From contig CM055737.1 in NCBI GenBank assembly GCA_029465975.1, forward strand, positions 19,679,502-19,743,501: DNA of 64,000 nt. Direction: 5' to 3'. The translations under genes were made by a program, and so were the position numbers. Shown here one piece after another: positions 1 through 10,254 of the stretch. Below the pieces are notes generated by a model. The model ran no database searches. It saw only the letters and a program-made list of their open reading frames with translations, and was not told the origin of the DNA. Origin of the DNA: Dallia pectoralis. Its lineage: Eukaryota > Chordata > Actinopteri > Esociformes > Umbridae. Positions within the stretch are counted from its first letter, which is position 1. Each line of letters begins with the position of its first letter.

Positions 1-96
1 AACGCCCGATCTCGTCTGATCTCGGAAGCCAAGCAGGGTCGGGCTTGGTTAGTACTTGGATGGGAGACCGCCTAGGAATATCTAGTGTTGTAAGCA
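1..96 (+). rRNA. 5S rRNA gene, 5' end cut by the window edge
   Basis: Nucleotides 24 to 119 of a 5S gene, with A box, intermediate element, C box and terminator T run present. Only the window edge removes its start. Confidence 0.9.
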
Positions 97-600
97 TTTT
101 GTTATTTTCTTGGCGGAAGAAACAATCAATCAAAAAGTTAATTATGCAGTGAAGAAATCAATAACAGCTGTATTTTAAAATGTTCTAATACCCTACGGCC
201 ACACCACCCTGAAAACGCCTGATCTCGGAAACCAAACAGGGTCGGGCTTGGTTAGTACTTGGATGGGAGACCGCCTAGGAATATCTAGTGTTGTAAGCAT
301 TTTGTTATTTTCTTGGCGGGAAGAAACAATCAATCAAAAAGTTAATTATGCAGTGAAGAAATCAATAAGAGCTGTAATTTCAACTTGTCTAATAGCTTAC
401 GGCCACACCACCCTGAAAACGCCCGATCTCGTCTGATCTCGGAAGCCAAGCATGGTCGGGCTTGGATACTTGGGCGACCGCCTAGGAATATCTAGTGTTG
501 TAAGCATTTTGTTATTTTCTTGGCGGGAAGAAACAATCTATCAAAAGTTAATTATGCAGTGAAGAAATCAATAACAGCTGTAATTTCAACTTTTCTAATA

Positions 601-719
601 GCTTACGGCCACACCACCCTAAAAACGCCCGATCTCGTCTGATCTCGGAAGCCAAGCAGGGTTGGGCTTGGTTAGTACTTGGATGGGAGACCGCCTGGAA
701 ATATCTAGTGTTGTAAGCA
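601..719 (+). rRNA. 5S rRNA gene, full length
   Basis: A 119-nt copy from GCTTACGG to GTAAGCA with the helix III arm complete. It has G-to-A at nt 21 and the CCTGGAAATA form of the nt 93-102 region instead of the commoner CCTAGGAATA. TTTT follows directly. Confidence 0.88.
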
Positions 720-814
720 TTTTGTTATTTTCTTGGCGGGAAGAAACAAACAATCAAAAAGTTAATTATGCAGTGAAGAAATCAATAACAGCTGTAATTT
801 CAACTCTTCTAATA

Positions 815-933
815 GCTTACGGCCACACCACCCTGAAAACGCCCGATCTCGTCTGATCTCGGAAGCCAAGCAGGGTTGGGCTTAGTTAGTACTTGGATGG
901 GAGACCGCCTGGAAATATCTAGTGTTGTAAGCA
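815..933 (+). rRNA. 5S rRNA gene, full length
   Basis: Complete 119-nt copy with intact internal promoter boxes. It shares the CCTGGAAATA variant with the preceding unit, as expected from local homogenisation. Confidence 0.88.
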
Positions 934-1648
934 TTTTGTTATTTTCATGGCGGGAAGAAACAATCAATCAAAAAGTGAATTATGCAGTGAAGAAATCAAT
1001 AAGAGCTGTAATTTCAACTTTCTAATAGCTTACGGCCACACCACCCTGAAACGCCCGATCTCGTCTGATCTCGGAAGCCAAGCAGGGTCGGGCTTGGTTA
1101 GTACTTGGATGGGAGACCGCCTAGGAATATCTAGTGTTGTAAGCATTTTGTTATTTTCTTGGCGGAAGAAACAATCAATCAAAAAGTTAATTATGCAGTG
1201 AAGAAATCAATAACAGCTGTATTTTCAAATGTTCTAATACCCTACGGCCACACCACCCTGAAAACGCCTGATCTCGGAAAGCCAAACAGGGTCGGGCTTG
1301 GTTAGTACTTGGATGGGAGACCGCCTAGGAATATCTAGTGTTGTAAGCATTTTGTTATTTTCTTGGCGGGAAGAAACAATCAATCAAAAAAGTTAATTAT
1401 GCAGTGAAGAAATCAATAACAGCTGTATTTTCAAATGTTCTAATACCCTACGGCCAAACCACCCTGAAAACGCCTGATCTCGGAACCAAACAGGGTCGGG
1501 CTTGGTTAGTACTTGGATGGGAGACCGCCTGGAAAAATCTAGTGTTGTAAGCATTTTGTTATTTTCTTGGCGGGAAGAAACAAACAATCAAAAAGATAAT
1601 TATGCAGTGAAGAAATCAATAAGAGCTGTAATTTCAACTTTTCTAATA

Positions 1649-1767
1649 GCTTACGGCCACACCACCCTGAAAACGCCTGATCTCGTCTGATCTCGGAAGC
1701 TAAGCAGGGTTGGGCTTGGTTAGTACTTGGATGGGAGACCACCTAGGAATGTCTAGTGTTGTAAGCA
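1649..1767 (+). rRNA. 5S rRNA gene, full length
   Basis: Complete copy. It has GCCTGATCTCG at the start of the arm, the GAAGCTAAGC A-box form usual in fish somatic 5S, and G-to-A in the C box (GACCACC for GACCGCC), which may weaken TFIIIA binding. Confidence 0.85.
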
Positions 1768-1862
1768 TTTTGTTATTTTCTTGGCGGGAAGAAACAATCA
1801 ATCAAAAAGTTAATTATGCAGTGAAGAAATCAATAACAGCTGTAATTTCAACTTTTCTAATA

Positions 1863-1981
1863 GCTTACAGCCACACCACCCTGAAAACGCCTGATCTCGT
1901 CTGATCTCGGAAGCCAAGCAGGGTCGGGCTTGGTTAGTACTTGGATGGGAGACCGCCTAGGAATATCTAGTGTTGTAAGCA
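1863..1981 (+). rRNA. 5S rRNA gene, full length
   Basis: Complete 119-nt copy with substitutions at nt 8 (G to A) and nt 30 (C to T); promoter boxes match the array consensus. It is the last complete gene before LINE A. Confidence 0.88.
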
Positions 1982-2075
1982 TTTTGTTATTTTCATGGCG
2001 GGAAGAAACAAACAATCAAAAAGTTAATTATGCAGTGAAGAAATCAATAAGAGCTGTATTTTCAACTTTCTAATA

Positions 2076-2105
2076 GCTTACGGCCATACCAGCCTGAAAA
2101 CGCCC
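2076..2105 (+). pseudogene. 5' fragment of a 5S gene split by LINE A
   Basis: Nucleotides 1-30 of a 5S gene end in AAAACGCCC, where LINE A begins. The matching 3' piece resumes at 7465, so up to nine bases (AAAACGCCC) could be a target-site duplication. The A's cannot be told apart from the poly(A) tail. Confidence 0.85.
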
Positions 2106-2321
2106 CCTGTTGGTTGGGAGTTTGTATGCAAACAGGAAGTGTTTTGGCTACAGTTGGGAGAGGAAGGCTCTCCCGAAATTTGTTTGTTTTTTCTTTGTAA
2201 TTAGTTTAATTAGTTTGACTAACTTGTTCATTGTTAGTTTTGTTTTTTGTGTTTGTTTTAAACCACCCAACAGAGGCTTACAGCTGTCTGGAAGGTGGTT
2301 TTTGTCTTTGTTTTTGTGAAA

Positions 2322-3529
2322 ATGGACGGATCTACTGTGGACGACTTGGAAATGGCTGGAGGGACACGCACTAATAATGACAATGGACCGGAAAATGGAC
2401 AAAGAGATGGACATGGAAATGATGGTAATAAGAAAAACAGTTTTGGGAAGAAGAAATATATGAAGGAAGCAACAGTAATTGTAAATATGGACAGAGCGAC
2501 TGGTGTAAAGGCAGAGGATATAATTAAGGCAGTAGCAGGGAAAGTTGGGAAGGAAAACTTTTGGCGGTGAGACCGAGACAGGGAGGGGAGTATGAGCTGA
2601 CGGTGGAGAACGAGGAGCTGTGCGAAGTTTTATTAGAGGGCCTGGAAATAAATGGAGCTACATGTGAGGTCCGCCAGCTACAAAATCGTGACTATGTGGT
2701 TTCTTTTATGCATGTGCCGGCTTATCTGGAGGATGAAAGCATTTTAGGAAAATTGATAGGATGGGAGTTCTCCCCATTTCTGATTTAAAAGACGATTGTA
2801 TCCGGGCACTAACATCGAAGACGGGACCAGGTTTTTAAAAGTAAGATTCCCTAAAGCGGTTTCTTCTCTGCCCTATAGCACAAAACTAGACACTGCAGAC
2901 GGGCCACAGTATTTCCGGGTGATGCACAGTCACCAGGTGAAAACCTGTAGGCTGTGCATGAGCCCGGAGCATATTATGAAAGATTGCCCAACCTTTATGT
3001 GCTACAAGTGCGGTGAGAGGGGACATTTTGCTAGGAACTGCAATCCAGTAAGATGCCCAGAGTGTAGGGAGACATTGGATAAATGTGAGTGTTGGATGGA
3101 AGGGGAAGGTGAGAGGAGAGAAAATAAGGAGGATGAGCCGGAAAATGAGACACAGGAACAGAAGGATACAGAAGAGGAGCTAACAACGGAGAGACGAGCG
3201 AAGACATTATTGAGAAGAAGAATGGTGAAGACGGAACCCAAGATGGAGGATTAGGCAGGGCACAGATGGACATATCTTCCACAGATAACATTTTTATTCC
3301 TGAGGTGGAAAGCGTCAAACGAAAGACGGAACACAATAAAGACACTGACAGTGAAGGAGAGGCACAGGAGGAGTTGGAGAAGGACAAAGTGGAGACAGGG
3401 TTAACACGAAGGCGATCTTTTAAGGTAAAACCCAATGTGAAAGCTACAAGGAAAAAAGCATTGAAAACTAGTTTAGGGAAAAGTTTCAATAGATATAAAG
3501 TGTTAGAGGATTTGGAGGAGGATGAATGA
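2322..3529 (+). pseudogene. LINE A ORF1, zinc-knuckle RNA-binding protein, frameshifted
   Basis: Homologous to the intact ORF1 at 44814-45974. Translation begins at the ATG at 2322 (an upstream GTG at 2295 is only an extension) and runs in three frames: to about 2570, about 2561-2788, then from about 2796. A stop near 3252 precedes the tail. Conserved blocks are PGTNIEDGTRFLKVRF, SLPYSTKLDT and PQYFRVMHSHQVKTC. Two CCHC knuckles (CX2CX4HX4C) lie at 2946-2987 and 3000-3041, followed by a third Cys cluster. The tail is acidic, then lysine-rich. In this family ORF1 binds element RNA to form the retrotransposition particle. Not functional as written. Confidence 0.82.
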
Positions 3530-6500
3530 GATGATGGGTTTTAGCTGTTTATTATCTTTTATCTTTTTAATGGTTTTAAGTTGTGTGAGTTTCAATGCAA
3601 GAGGGCTTATGGATTGGAGGAAATTTGAAAAGATTACAGAAAAATGTAAAGGGAAGACATTATTGTATTACAAGAAACTAACTGGAAGGAAAATGTGATG
3701 ATTGATTTTAAAAAGAGATGGGATGGTGGGATTTTATACAATAATGGAGATGGGAGGATTGGGAGAGGAGTGGCTTTTTAATGAAGCATGATGTTTTTAA
3801 AGTAAGTAAAGTTGTTTATAGGGATAAAATAGGGAAATGTATAGTGATCAAGATAAACTGGGATGGAAGAGAATTGATTTTGTAAATGTACATGCGCCAA
3901 CGGAGGAGAAGGAAAAGAAGGAGTTTTTAATGTTTTAGGAATTATTATAAAGAAATACAAGGAAATAATTATGTTGGGGATTTTAACACAGTTTTAGTAA
4001 ACGTGATATGGCAGAAGGAATGGTTTTTAGAACAGATAGGGGGAGAAATGAATTAAAAGCGTTGATGGGAGAAAATAATATGATTGATGTATGGAGAGAA
4101 AGGAATGAAAACAAAGTAGAATTTTCAAGGAGACAAATAGTGGGGAATTTTGTGTGCCAAACGAGAATTGATTTTGTTTATGTACGAGAAATGTGGAGGA
4201 TTTTATCGAAAACATTAAGTATGAAGACGCAAGTTTTAGTGATCATAAGTTTTTATTTTTAAATTAGATTGGAGTCAAGTGCGCAGAGGGCCAGGGTTAT
4301 GGATTTTAAATGCAGAGATGCTTAAACAAGAAGGATATGTTTTACAAGTTAAAGAAATAATTGAACAGGAAAAGGAAATGAAATGTATGAAGAGGATAAG
4401 AGACAATGGTGGGAGAATGTAAAGTTTTCAATCAAAAAGTTTTCAATAAAGTATTGTAGTTCAATAAGGAAATACGAAAGGGACAAAGTAGAAGAAATAA
4501 AGGACAGTTTGGGAAAGGAATTGAAAAAGGACAATAAAGATATCCAAAAGATAATGGGAATAGAGGAGAAACTGAAAGAAATGGAGGAAAAAAGAATATG
4601 AGGGGGCAAGTTTAAGAAGTAAGGCAAAATATATGGTGGAGGGTGAAAAATGCACAAAGTTCTTTTTGATTTGGAAAAGAAGAAAGGAAAAGCAGAAACA
4701 ATTAAAGAGATAAGAGGTAGAAATAGGGAAATTGTGGTAGGGAATGAAAACATTTTAGAAGAAATAAAAATATTTTATGAAGACCTTTTTAGTACAAAGG
4801 GGTGTAGAAGAGGGGAAAGGAGAATTTGTTAAATCAAATAACTGCAAAGATAAGCACGGTAGATGAAAAAGATTGTGACCAAGCAATCAGGGAAGAAGAG
4901 ATAGAAAATGCAATAGATCAGCTGAGTAAAAAGAAAAAAATAGATGGCTTGGGAAGTGAGTTCTATATATGTTTTAAAGAGGTTTTAACAAAGATTTTAA
5001 AGGAGGTTTTTGATCGAATTTTTGAAAAGGGTGAAATTAATGAAAGAATGAGGATGGGATTAATGAAACTGATATATAAAAAGAAGGGGAAAAGGTCGAT
5101 TTAAAAAATTACAGACCAATCACAATGCAGAACACAGATCTTAAAATTTTAGCAAAGGTTTTAGCAAACAGATTGAAGGAAGTAATGCCAAGTATTGTTA
5201 AAACCAACCAAGCCTATGGAATAAAGGAAGAGATATTGCAGACATCACTATGAGCATAAGGGACACAATATGGTATATGAAAGAAAAAAAAAGAAGATGG
5301 TTATGTTATCAGTCTGGATTTTGAAAAGGCTTTTGATAGGGTGGAACATGGGTATTTATTTGCGGTTTTAAGGAGGTTTGGTTTTGGGAAAATTTTATCA
5401 AATGGATTGAGATTTTATATAAGGAGCATTAGCAAGGATAAAATGTAATGGTTTTTAACAGACTGTTTTAGGATTACACGCTCAATAAGACAAGGGTGTC
5501 CACTGTCGGCTTTATTATATTCAATAGCGGCTGAGCCTTTGGGTCTGGCTATAAGAAAAGAAGCTGACATAAAGGGTATACAGATTGACGGTAATAAGAT
5601 TGAAGGAAAAGTTTTTCAGTATGCTGATGACACTACGTTAATCGTAAAAGGAAAAGAGAGTGTCAAAGTAGTTATGAATGTTGTCGGAGATTATTGTAAA
5701 GGGTCTGGTAGTAAAATAAATGAGGATAAGACTGTACATGAGATTCGGTAAAGCCCCAGTGTTAATGGATTGTTTTAATTTTAAAGAAGTAGAGGAAATT
5801 AGGATCTTAGGCATTTTAATGGGGAAAAACGAGAGAAAAGTAAGAGATGAAATGTGGGAGGGATTGATAAAGAACATTGAAAGACGTTTAAACTTTTGGA
5901 AATTAAGAACATTGACATTGAAGGGGAAGGTCTTAATATTGAATGTTTTAATGGTTTCAAAGTTATGGTATGTTTATATGTCTCAGAGATGCCTTTGTGG
6001 TTTGAAAAGAGGATGAAGAAATGTTTTATAGATTTCTTATGGGGAAACCGTCCAGAATAGCATACAATACAATTATAGGGAAGGTGGAAAAGGGAGGTCT
6101 GGGGTTACTGGACATAGAACAGAGAAAATATAGTTTAAGAGTGAAAATAGTGAAAAAATACCTGCAAGGAGAATGCAAAATGGAGTGGACAAAAACAATG
6201 AAGTATTTTTTAAACAGATGTAGGAATTTTAACATGGGGATGCCATTTTATGGATGAAAACCAAAAACTGGATGACTGAGGGTTTACCGGAGTTTTATAG
6301 AGAGATGTTCAGTGCCTGGGGCAAATTTTTAACAACCATAAATTATGATCCACAAGGGAGAGAAACAATTTTAAATCAGCCTCTGTTTTTAAATTGTAAC
6401 ATATTAAATCAAGGAAAGAAATATTTTTAAGAAATGGATGGCAGTGGGGATAACGAAAGTGAGAGATGTTTTATATGAATTTAAGGAGGATTCTTACCGG

Positions 6501-7314
6501 TACAATGTGTGTTTGATGCAATGGAAGAGGCCAAAGAAGAATATAGTAAAAGTGAAATAACAACCAAGTATAAAATCATTAAAAATGCAATACCTGGAGA
6601 ATGGATCAAAAGAATTGATAATATGGAAAGAGAGCGAAAGGAGAAGAAAATGTATGTTAACATGGAGGGGAGCTTTATGATTTTAAGGAATGTACTGTTA
6701 AGAGCTTTTATTGTTTTTTAGAGATGGTGTTTTTAAAGAGCCATCTGTAAATCAGTATTGGGTGCTTAAATTCCCTGACCTTAAAACAGAGAGTATATGG
6801 GGAAATATGAGGGTAGGTGTGTGGAAACAAAATTAGAATGTTTGGAATATTTTATAAGGCATAAAGTGGTGTTTACTGAGATTATTTTAAATAAGGTGGG
6901 ATTGGCGCAAGATGCATGGTGTAAAGTGTGTCAGGAAAAGAGGAGGGGATTTTACATATGTTTTTATATTGCAAGGAATTGGAGGATTTTTTAAAGAACT
7001 GTAAACTTTTAGTTAAGGATTTGATTCAGGAATGGGATGAAGATGTCATGGATTGGAGCAGAGTTTTTTTGCTGGGTTGGGAAAAGAAACATCGGAACAA
7101 ACAGTTTACAAATCTGTGTGTTATGTTAATGAAAAGTGCAATATGGGAAAGAAGAATTGTGGCTAAAAAGGAAAAAACTGTGTTAGATGTTTGGTCTGTT
7201 TTTAGAAAGAAAACTGAAGGATATTTGGCAAGATTGTATATGTTTTTAAAAGTGAAAAATGTTTGGACATCTTTTATGGTGTTTTTAATCCGCATGTTTT
7301 CTGTGTTTAAGTGA
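3522..7314 (+). pseudogene. LINE A ORF2, endonuclease/reverse transcriptase, frameshifted
   Basis: The likely start (3522, or ATG at 3531) overlaps or closely follows the ORF1 stop at 3527-3529. Recognisable in order are the APE start (VSFNARGL), a frameshifted LQETNW, a mid-APE block about 4008-4240 (EFSRRQIV, RIDFVYV), the RT fingers about 4826-5104, an AFDRVEHGYL-like stretch near 5330, SIRQGCPLSALL near 5485, YADD at 5620-5631, LRTLTLKGKVLILNVLMVSK near 5905, and a Cys-rich C-terminus about 6900-6990. Many single-base shifts and stops break it. Length is close to the roughly 3.82-kb ORF2 of copy B, so there is little large-scale loss. Confidence 0.85.
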
Positions 7315-7464
7315 ACTGAATTGGAATTTGCCGGGAATTAAGTTCTTTAAAATAAATGGTTCTAACTTGACTGTGATGAGAACATATCCTAAAGCTGATC
7401 ATTTTGATTAATTATTTTGGATCTGATTCCTGAGTTGAGAGAAAAAAAAAAAAAAAAAAAAAAC

Positions 7465-7557
7465 GCCCGATCTCGTCTGATCTCGGAAGCCAAGCAGGGT
7501 TGGGCTTGGTTAGTACTTGGATGGGAGACCGCCTAGGAATATCTAGTGTTGTAAGCA
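7465..7557 (+). pseudogene. 3' fragment of the 5S gene split by LINE A
   Basis: Nucleotides 26-119 follow the LINE poly(A) without a break. The A box, intermediate element, C box and T-run terminator are all kept, so this piece has a complete internal Pol III promoter but LINE poly(A) in place of its first 25 nt. Confidence 0.85.
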
Positions 7558-9247
7558 TTTTGTTATTTTCTTGGCGGGAAGAAACAATCAATCAAAAAGT
7601 TAATTATGCAGTGAAGAAATAAATCACAGCTGTATTTTCAACTGTTCTAATACCCTACGGCCACACCACCCTGAAACGCCTGATCTCGGAAGCCAAAGCA
7701 GGGTCGGGCTTGGTTAGTACTTGGATGGGAGACCGCCTAGGAATATCTAGTGTTGTAAGCATTTTGTTATTTTCTTGGCGGGAAGAAACAATCAATCAAA
7801 AAGTTAATTATGCAGTGAAGAGATCAATAACAGCTGTATTTTCAAGTTTTCTAATAGCTTACGGCAACACAACCCTGAAAATGCCCGATCTCGTCTGATC
7901 TCGGAAGCCAAGCAGGGTCGGGCTTGGTTAGTACTTGGATTGGAGACCGCCTAGGAATAGCTAGTGTTGTAAGCATTTTGTTATTTTCTTGGCGGGAAGA
8001 AACAATCAATCGAAAAGTTAATTATGCAGTGAAGAAATCAATAAGAGCTGTATTTTCAACTTTTCTAATCGCTACGGCCACACCACCCTGAAAACGCCCG
8101 ATCTCGTCTGATCTCGGAAGCCAAGCAGGGTTGGGCAGTTAGTACTTTGGATGGGAGACCGCCTAGGAATATCTAGTGTTGTAAGCATTTTTTATTTTCT
8201 TGGCGGGAGGAAACAACAATCAAAAAGTTAATTATGCAGGAAGAAATCAATAAGAGCTGTAATTTCAACTTTTCCAATAGCTTACGGCCACACCACCCTG
8301 AAAACGCCTGATCTCGGAAGCCAAACAGGGTCGGGCTTGGTTACTACTTGGATGGGAGACCGCCTAGGAATATCTAGTGTTGTAAGCATTTTGTTATTTT
8401 CATGGCGGGAAGAAACAATCAATCAAAAAGTTAATTATGCAGTGAAGAAATCAATAAGAGCTGTAATTTCAACTCTTCTAATAGCTTACGGCCACACCAC
8501 CCTGAAAACGCCCGATCTCGTCTGATCTCGGAAGCCAAGCAGGGGTCGGGTTTGGTTAGTACTTGGATGGGCGACCGCCTAGGAATATCTAGTGTTGTAA
8601 GCATTTTGTTATTTTCTTGGCAGGAAGAAACAATCAATCAAAAGTTAATTTATGCAGTGAAGAAATCAATAACAGCTGTATTTTCAAATGTTCTAATACC
8701 CTTACGGCCACACCACCCTGAAAACGCCTGATCTCGGAAACCAAAGCAGGGTCGGGCTTGGTTTGTTCACCCGGGTGGGAGACCGCCTGGAAATATCTAG
8801 TGTTGTAAGCATTTTGTTATTTTCTTGGCAGGAAGAAAAAAACAATCAAAAAGTTAATTATGCAGTGAAGAAATCAATAAGAGCTGTAATTCAAATGTTC
8901 TAATAACGGCCACACCACCCTGAAAACGCCCGATCTCGGAAGCCAAACATGGTCGGGCTTGGTTAGTACTTGGATGGGAGACCGCCTGGAAATATATAGT
9001 GTTGTAAGCATTTTGTTATTTTCTTGGCGGGAAGAAACAATCAATCAAAAAGTTAATTATGCAGTGAAGAAATCAATAGGCTACAATTTCAACTTTTCTA
9101 ATAGCTTACGGCCACACCACCCTGAAACGCCTGATCTCGTCTGATCTCGGAAGCCAAGCAGGGTTGGGCTTGGTTAGTACTTGGATGGGAGACCGCCTAG
9201 GAATATCTAGTGTTGTAAGCATTTTGTTATTTTCATGGCGGGAAGAA
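7465..9247 (+). rRNA. 5S rRNA gene tandem array, about 8 units
   Basis: Continuation of the + strand 214-bp array after LINE A, in register with it, running into the first N gap. Several units are damaged: 10-nt deletions in the helix III arm (near 7678, 8308 and 8728), a short promoter deletion near 8136, an extra G near 8542 and a replaced segment at 8761-8776. Confidence 0.95.
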
Positions 9248-9747
9248 NNNNNNNNNNNNNNNNNNNNNNNNNNNNNNNNNNNNNNNNNNNNNNNNNNNNN
9301 NNNNNNNNNNNNNNNNNNNNNNNNNNNNNNNNNNNNNNNNNNNNNNNNNNNNNNNNNNNNNNNNNNNNNNNNNNNNNNNNNNNNNNNNNNNNNNNNNNNN
9401 NNNNNNNNNNNNNNNNNNNNNNNNNNNNNNNNNNNNNNNNNNNNNNNNNNNNNNNNNNNNNNNNNNNNNNNNNNNNNNNNNNNNNNNNNNNNNNNNNNNN
9501 NNNNNNNNNNNNNNNNNNNNNNNNNNNNNNNNNNNNNNNNNNNNNNNNNNNNNNNNNNNNNNNNNNNNNNNNNNNNNNNNNNNNNNNNNNNNNNNNNNNN
9601 NNNNNNNNNNNNNNNNNNNNNNNNNNNNNNNNNNNNNNNNNNNNNNNNNNNNNNNNNNNNNNNNNNNNNNNNNNNNNNNNNNNNNNNNNNNNNNNNNNNN
9701 NNNNNNNNNNNNNNNNNNNNNNNNNNNNNNNNNNNNNNNNNNNNNNN
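9248..9747. other. assembly gap, 500 N
   Basis: Exactly 500 N. The 5S array is on + before it and on - after it. The round size suggests a placeholder rather than a measured distance. Confidence 0.99.
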
Positions 9748-10120
9748 CAGCTCTGATTGATTTCTTCACTGCATAATTAACTTTTTGATTGATTGTTTCT
9801 TCCCGCCAAGAAAATAACAAAATGCTTACAACACTAGATATTCCTAGGCGGTCTCCAATCCAAGTACTAACCAAGCCCGACCCTGCTTGACTTCCGAGTT
9901 CAGGCGTTTTCAGGGTGGTGTGGCCTTAAGCTATTAGAAAAGTTGAAATTACAGCTCTTATTGATTTCTTTACTGCATAATTAACTTTTTGATTGATTGT
10001 TTCTTCCCGCCAAGAAAATAACTAAATGCTTACAACACTAGATATTCCTAGGCGGTCTCCCATCAAAGTACTAACCAAGCCCAACCCTGCTTGGCTTCCG
10101 AGATCAGACGAGATCGGGCG
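9748..10120 (-). rRNA. 5S rRNA gene array fragment, about 2 units, inverted
   Basis: Same gene and spacer as the flanking arrays, now read on -. The last unit is split by LINE B1: its nt 26-119 lie at 10027-10120, next to the LINE poly(A). Confidence 0.94.
10027..10120 (-). pseudogene. 3' fragment of the 5S gene split by LINE B1
   Basis: Nucleotides 26-119 with promoter boxes and T-run terminator kept. The missing 5' part lies 5.3 kb away at 15404-15469. Nucleotides 26-66 occur in both pieces. Confidence 0.86.
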
Positions 10121-10254
10121 TTTTTTATTTTTTTTCTCTTTTATTATCAAAAATCATCTCAATGTTCAATATTTACAACATTTTATACAATATTAATAGA
10201 CAATCACATACACTATTCAAACAAAGCCCACAACAACTCTAATCATTGCCACCT

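Larger units (their letters stand above)
1..2105 (+). rRNA. 5S rRNA gene tandem array, about 10 units
   Basis: Head-to-tail copies of a 119-nt 5S rRNA gene and a 95-nt spacer. The gene starts at GCTTACGGCC, contains the CCCGATCTCGTCTGATCTCG arm and the GGATGGGAGACCGCC C-box, and ends at GTTGTAAGCA followed by T runs. 5S rRNA is the small RNA of the large ribosomal subunit, transcribed by Pol III with TFIIIA. The window opens inside a gene (nt 24-119 at 1-96). Quality is mixed: some units are full length, while those near 200-240, 1261-1290 and 1471-1495 lack 10 nt of the helix III arm, and the unit starting at 395 has a damaged C-box. The array ends at nt 30 of a gene cut by LINE A. Confidence 0.97.
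2106..7464 (+). mobile_element. 5S-targeted non-LTR retrotransposon, Tx1/Mutsu-like, copy 'A' (decayed)
   Basis: A 5.36-kb insertion inside a 5S gene, same orientation as the gene, ending in a poly(A) run (7442-7464) fused to CGCCCGATCTCG of 5S. It holds remnants of ORF1 (zinc knuckles) and ORF2 (APE endonuclease, RT with YADD, C-terminal Cys/His region), both broken by many frameshifts. It is A-rich and clearly different in sequence from copies B and C but has the same gene order and target, so it is a separate, older or faster-decayed subfamily. The 5' leader is about 216 nt. Assignment to a Mutsu-like group rests on 5S target specificity and ORF architecture, not on a database match. Confidence 0.88.

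Noticed and set aside
9164..9874. Long open frames across the first gap (and 25355-26092 across the second)
   Set aside because: They consist mainly of N translated as X.
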